Shown one piece after another: positions 5,587 to 6,966 of a DNA stretch of 6,966 bases. The translations under genes and the position numbers were made by a program. How positions within the stretch are numbered: position 1 is the stretch's first letter; each line of letters starts with the position of its first letter. Location: contig DCIU01000035.1 in assembly GCA_002317245.1 (NCBI GenBank), forward strand, positions 2,778 through 9,743. The letters are read 5' to 3'. The notes below the pieces were generated by a model. It made no database searches. It saw only the letters and a program-made list of their open reading frames with translations, and had not been told where the DNA came from. The DNA is from Lachnospiraceae bacterium UBA1718 (GTDB lineage Bacteria > Bacillota > Clostridia > Lachnospirales > Lachnospiraceae).

Positions 5587-6966
5587 CTACAAATTATCAA
5601 TAATCTTCATCCACGCAGTCACACAGGCATCCGATGGCATCCTTAAGTCTCCTCTTGGAGACAGTGCCACACTACCTACCTTAGGGCTGTCTGGGGCACA
5701 GGACCTCTTGAACTGCTGAGCGAAGAACCTCCTGTAGAAGTTCTTCAGCCACTTAAGTATAGTCCCATCATCATACTTGCCCTCGAAGGCAATCTTAGCT
5801 ACTCTGTATACCTTATCAGGACTAAATCCGCATCTTAACATATAGTATAAGAAGAAGTCATGAAGTTCATAATCTCCCACAATTTCCTCTGTCTTCTGGC
5901 TAATCTTCCCATCAACAGGAGGAATAAGTTCAGGACTAACTGGTGTATCAAGTATATCCAGCAAAACTGCCTGCAACTTACTATCCATACATATATCAGC
6001 ATAGTAGCTCACCAGATGGCGAACCAGGGTCTTAGGTACTCCCGCATTCACTCCATACATAGACATATGGTCACCATTGTAGGTTGCCCATCCAAGAGCT
6101 AACTCAGACATATCGCCAGTTCCAATTACAAGGCCACCCACCTTATTTGCCACGTCCATTAATATCTGGGTTCTCTCTCTGGCCTGACAGTTCTCGTATG
6201 TAACATCATGTAGATCAGGATCCTGACCAATATCCCTGAAGTGAATATTAACTGCCTCCTTAATATCCACCTCTGTAAGATGAGTACCAAGAGCCTTCAT
6301 AAGCTCACAGGAATTATTATAGGTTCGTCCCGTTGTACCGAAGCAGGGCATTGTAATGGTCTCAATATTGCTTCTATCGATTCCAAGAATATCGAAGGCC
6401 TTAACAGCAATAAGTACCGCAAGTGTGGAATCAAGACCACCGGATATTCCGATTACAGCCCTCTTACACCCTGTATGCTCAAGTCTCTTCTTAAGACCCA
6501 TTGCCTGAATATTAATAATCTTCTCGCATATCTTGTCTCTGTTAGCCTTGTCTGCAGGTACGAAGGGCTTGCTGTAGAACTTACGGGTAAGTTCAGTATC
6601 CTTCTTCTCCATATCAAAGGTAACAGTCAGATAATCGTCTGATGGATTAGTAATGAAGGTAGTCATTCTTCTCCTATCATTGACAATTCTCTCTACATCA
6701 ATATCACCATATGTTATTCCATTTTCAAAAAGCGTAGATTCTGCCAGAATGCTTCCATTCTCAGCAATTATATTATGCCCGCCAAAAACAATATCCTGAG
6801 TTGATTCTCCACATCCTGCTGAAGTATATATATAAGCTGCAACAAGTCTTGCACTGGTGGAAGTCACAAGCATCTGGCGGAAGGCATCCTTACCAACAAG
6901 CTCATCCGAAGCTGACAGATTCACTATAATATTAGCTCCTGCCATAGCCGCAGCTGTTGCAGGTGT
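5587..6966 (-). CDS. nadE: Glutamine-dependent NAD+ synthetase, C-terminal part (runs off right edge)
   Basis: This enzyme makes NAD+ from deamido-NAD+, ATP and ammonia drawn from glutamine, the last step of NAD synthesis. The reading frame stays open to the window edge, so the visible 459 residues lack the N-terminus. The first part is the end of the nitrilase-like glutaminase domain (VNLSASDELVGK, SAGCGESTQDIVFGG, IIAENGSILAES); its catalytic cysteine lies outside the window. Counting from the first visible residue, the synthetase domain starts near 135 and carries the PP-loop SGGLDST (175-181), GTGDMSELALGWATYNGDHMS (about 282-302) and the C-terminal CAPDSPKVGS...SPRGDLRMPSDA. All are intact and typical of the long, two-domain form of about 640 residues. 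The first methionine seen (6945) is internal. It is immediately upstream of the kinase/phosphatase and probably cotranscribed with it. Confidence 0.95.
   Translation of the reverse strand, partial: TPATAAAMAGANIIVNLSASDELVGKDAFRQMLVTSTSARLVAAYIYTSAGCGESTQDIVFGGHNIIAENGSILAESTLFENGITYGDIDVERIVNDRRRMTTFITNPSDDYLTVTFDMEKKDTELTRKFYSKPFVPADKANRDKICEKIINIQAMGLKKRLEHTGCKRAVIGISGGLDSTLAVLIAVKAFDILGIDRSNIETITMPCFGTTGRTYNNSCELMKALGTHLTEVDIKEAVNIHFRDIGQDPDLHDVTYENCQARERTQILMDVANKVGGLVIGTGDMSELALGWATYNGDHMSMYGVNAGVPKTLVRHLVSYYADICMDSKLQAVLLDILDTPVSPELIPPVDGKISQKTEEIVGDYELHDFFLYYMLRCGFSPDKVYRVAKIAFEGKYDDGTILKWLKNFYRRFFAQQFKRSCAPDSPKVGSVALSPRGDLRMPSDACVTAWMKIIDNL

Noticed and set aside
6241..6642. 133-codon plus-strand reading frame opposite nadE
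   Set aside because: Antisense to the NAD synthetase catalytic core; no ribosome site and no family resemblance.
6943..6945. ATG 6945 as the start of nadE
   Set aside because: The frame is open to the window edge and this methionine falls in the middle of the conserved nitrilase domain; the gene is truncated by the window.
1..6966. Mobile element, toxin-antitoxin, CRISPR or phage defence system
   Set aside because: No transposase, integrase, terminal repeats, repeat arrays or defence domains are seen; the kinase/phosphatase and ATP-grasp genes fit housekeeping or metabolic neighbourhoods.

Overview
All genes in this window are on the minus strand, so transcription runs from high to low coordinates. 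Base composition (moderately AT-rich, many ATA, AGA and AAG codons), strong AAGGAGG-type ribosome sites and the protein flavour suggest a Bacillota member of class Clostridia, most like a gut Lachnospiraceae genome. This taxonomic call is an inference from style and not from a marker gene. Coding density is very high and there is no sign of insertion sequences, phage, CRISPR or RNA genes.

In transcription order, the right-hand block (6966 down to 4025) holds the 3' two thirds or so of a glutamine-dependent NAD+ synthetase (nadE). It is followed after 11 bases by a 516-residue protein that joins a Hanks-type Ser/Thr kinase to a PP2C-type phosphatase. The only real intergenic region (3841-4024) comes next. 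It holds a candidate sigma-A promoter and a strong intrinsic terminator hairpin facing the minus strand. The promoter lies upstream of the hairpin, so the hairpin may act both as the terminator of the nadE-kinase unit and as an attenuator in the leader of the next operon.

The left-hand block (3840 down to 1) is a tightly packed five-gene operon. It encodes a circularly permuted ATP-grasp enzyme (COG2308-type), an alpha-E protein (COG2307-type), a transglutaminase-like cysteine protease-fold protein, and two consecutive aspartoacylase/succinylglutamate-desuccinylase (M14-like) zinc hydrolases, the second cut off by the window edge. The first three form a known conserved neighbourhood predicted to make and process amide or peptide bonds on an unidentified substrate. 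The tandem zinc deacylases add two more amide-hydrolysing activities. No substrate or product is established by the sequence.

Points that change the annotation: the transglutaminase most likely begins at a rare ATT codon nine residues upstream of its first ATG. The ATP-grasp gene begins at ATG 3840 and not at the upstream TTG. The conserved Gly-Gly-Gly codons near the end of the ATP-grasp gene double as the ribosome-binding site of the overlapping alpha-E gene.
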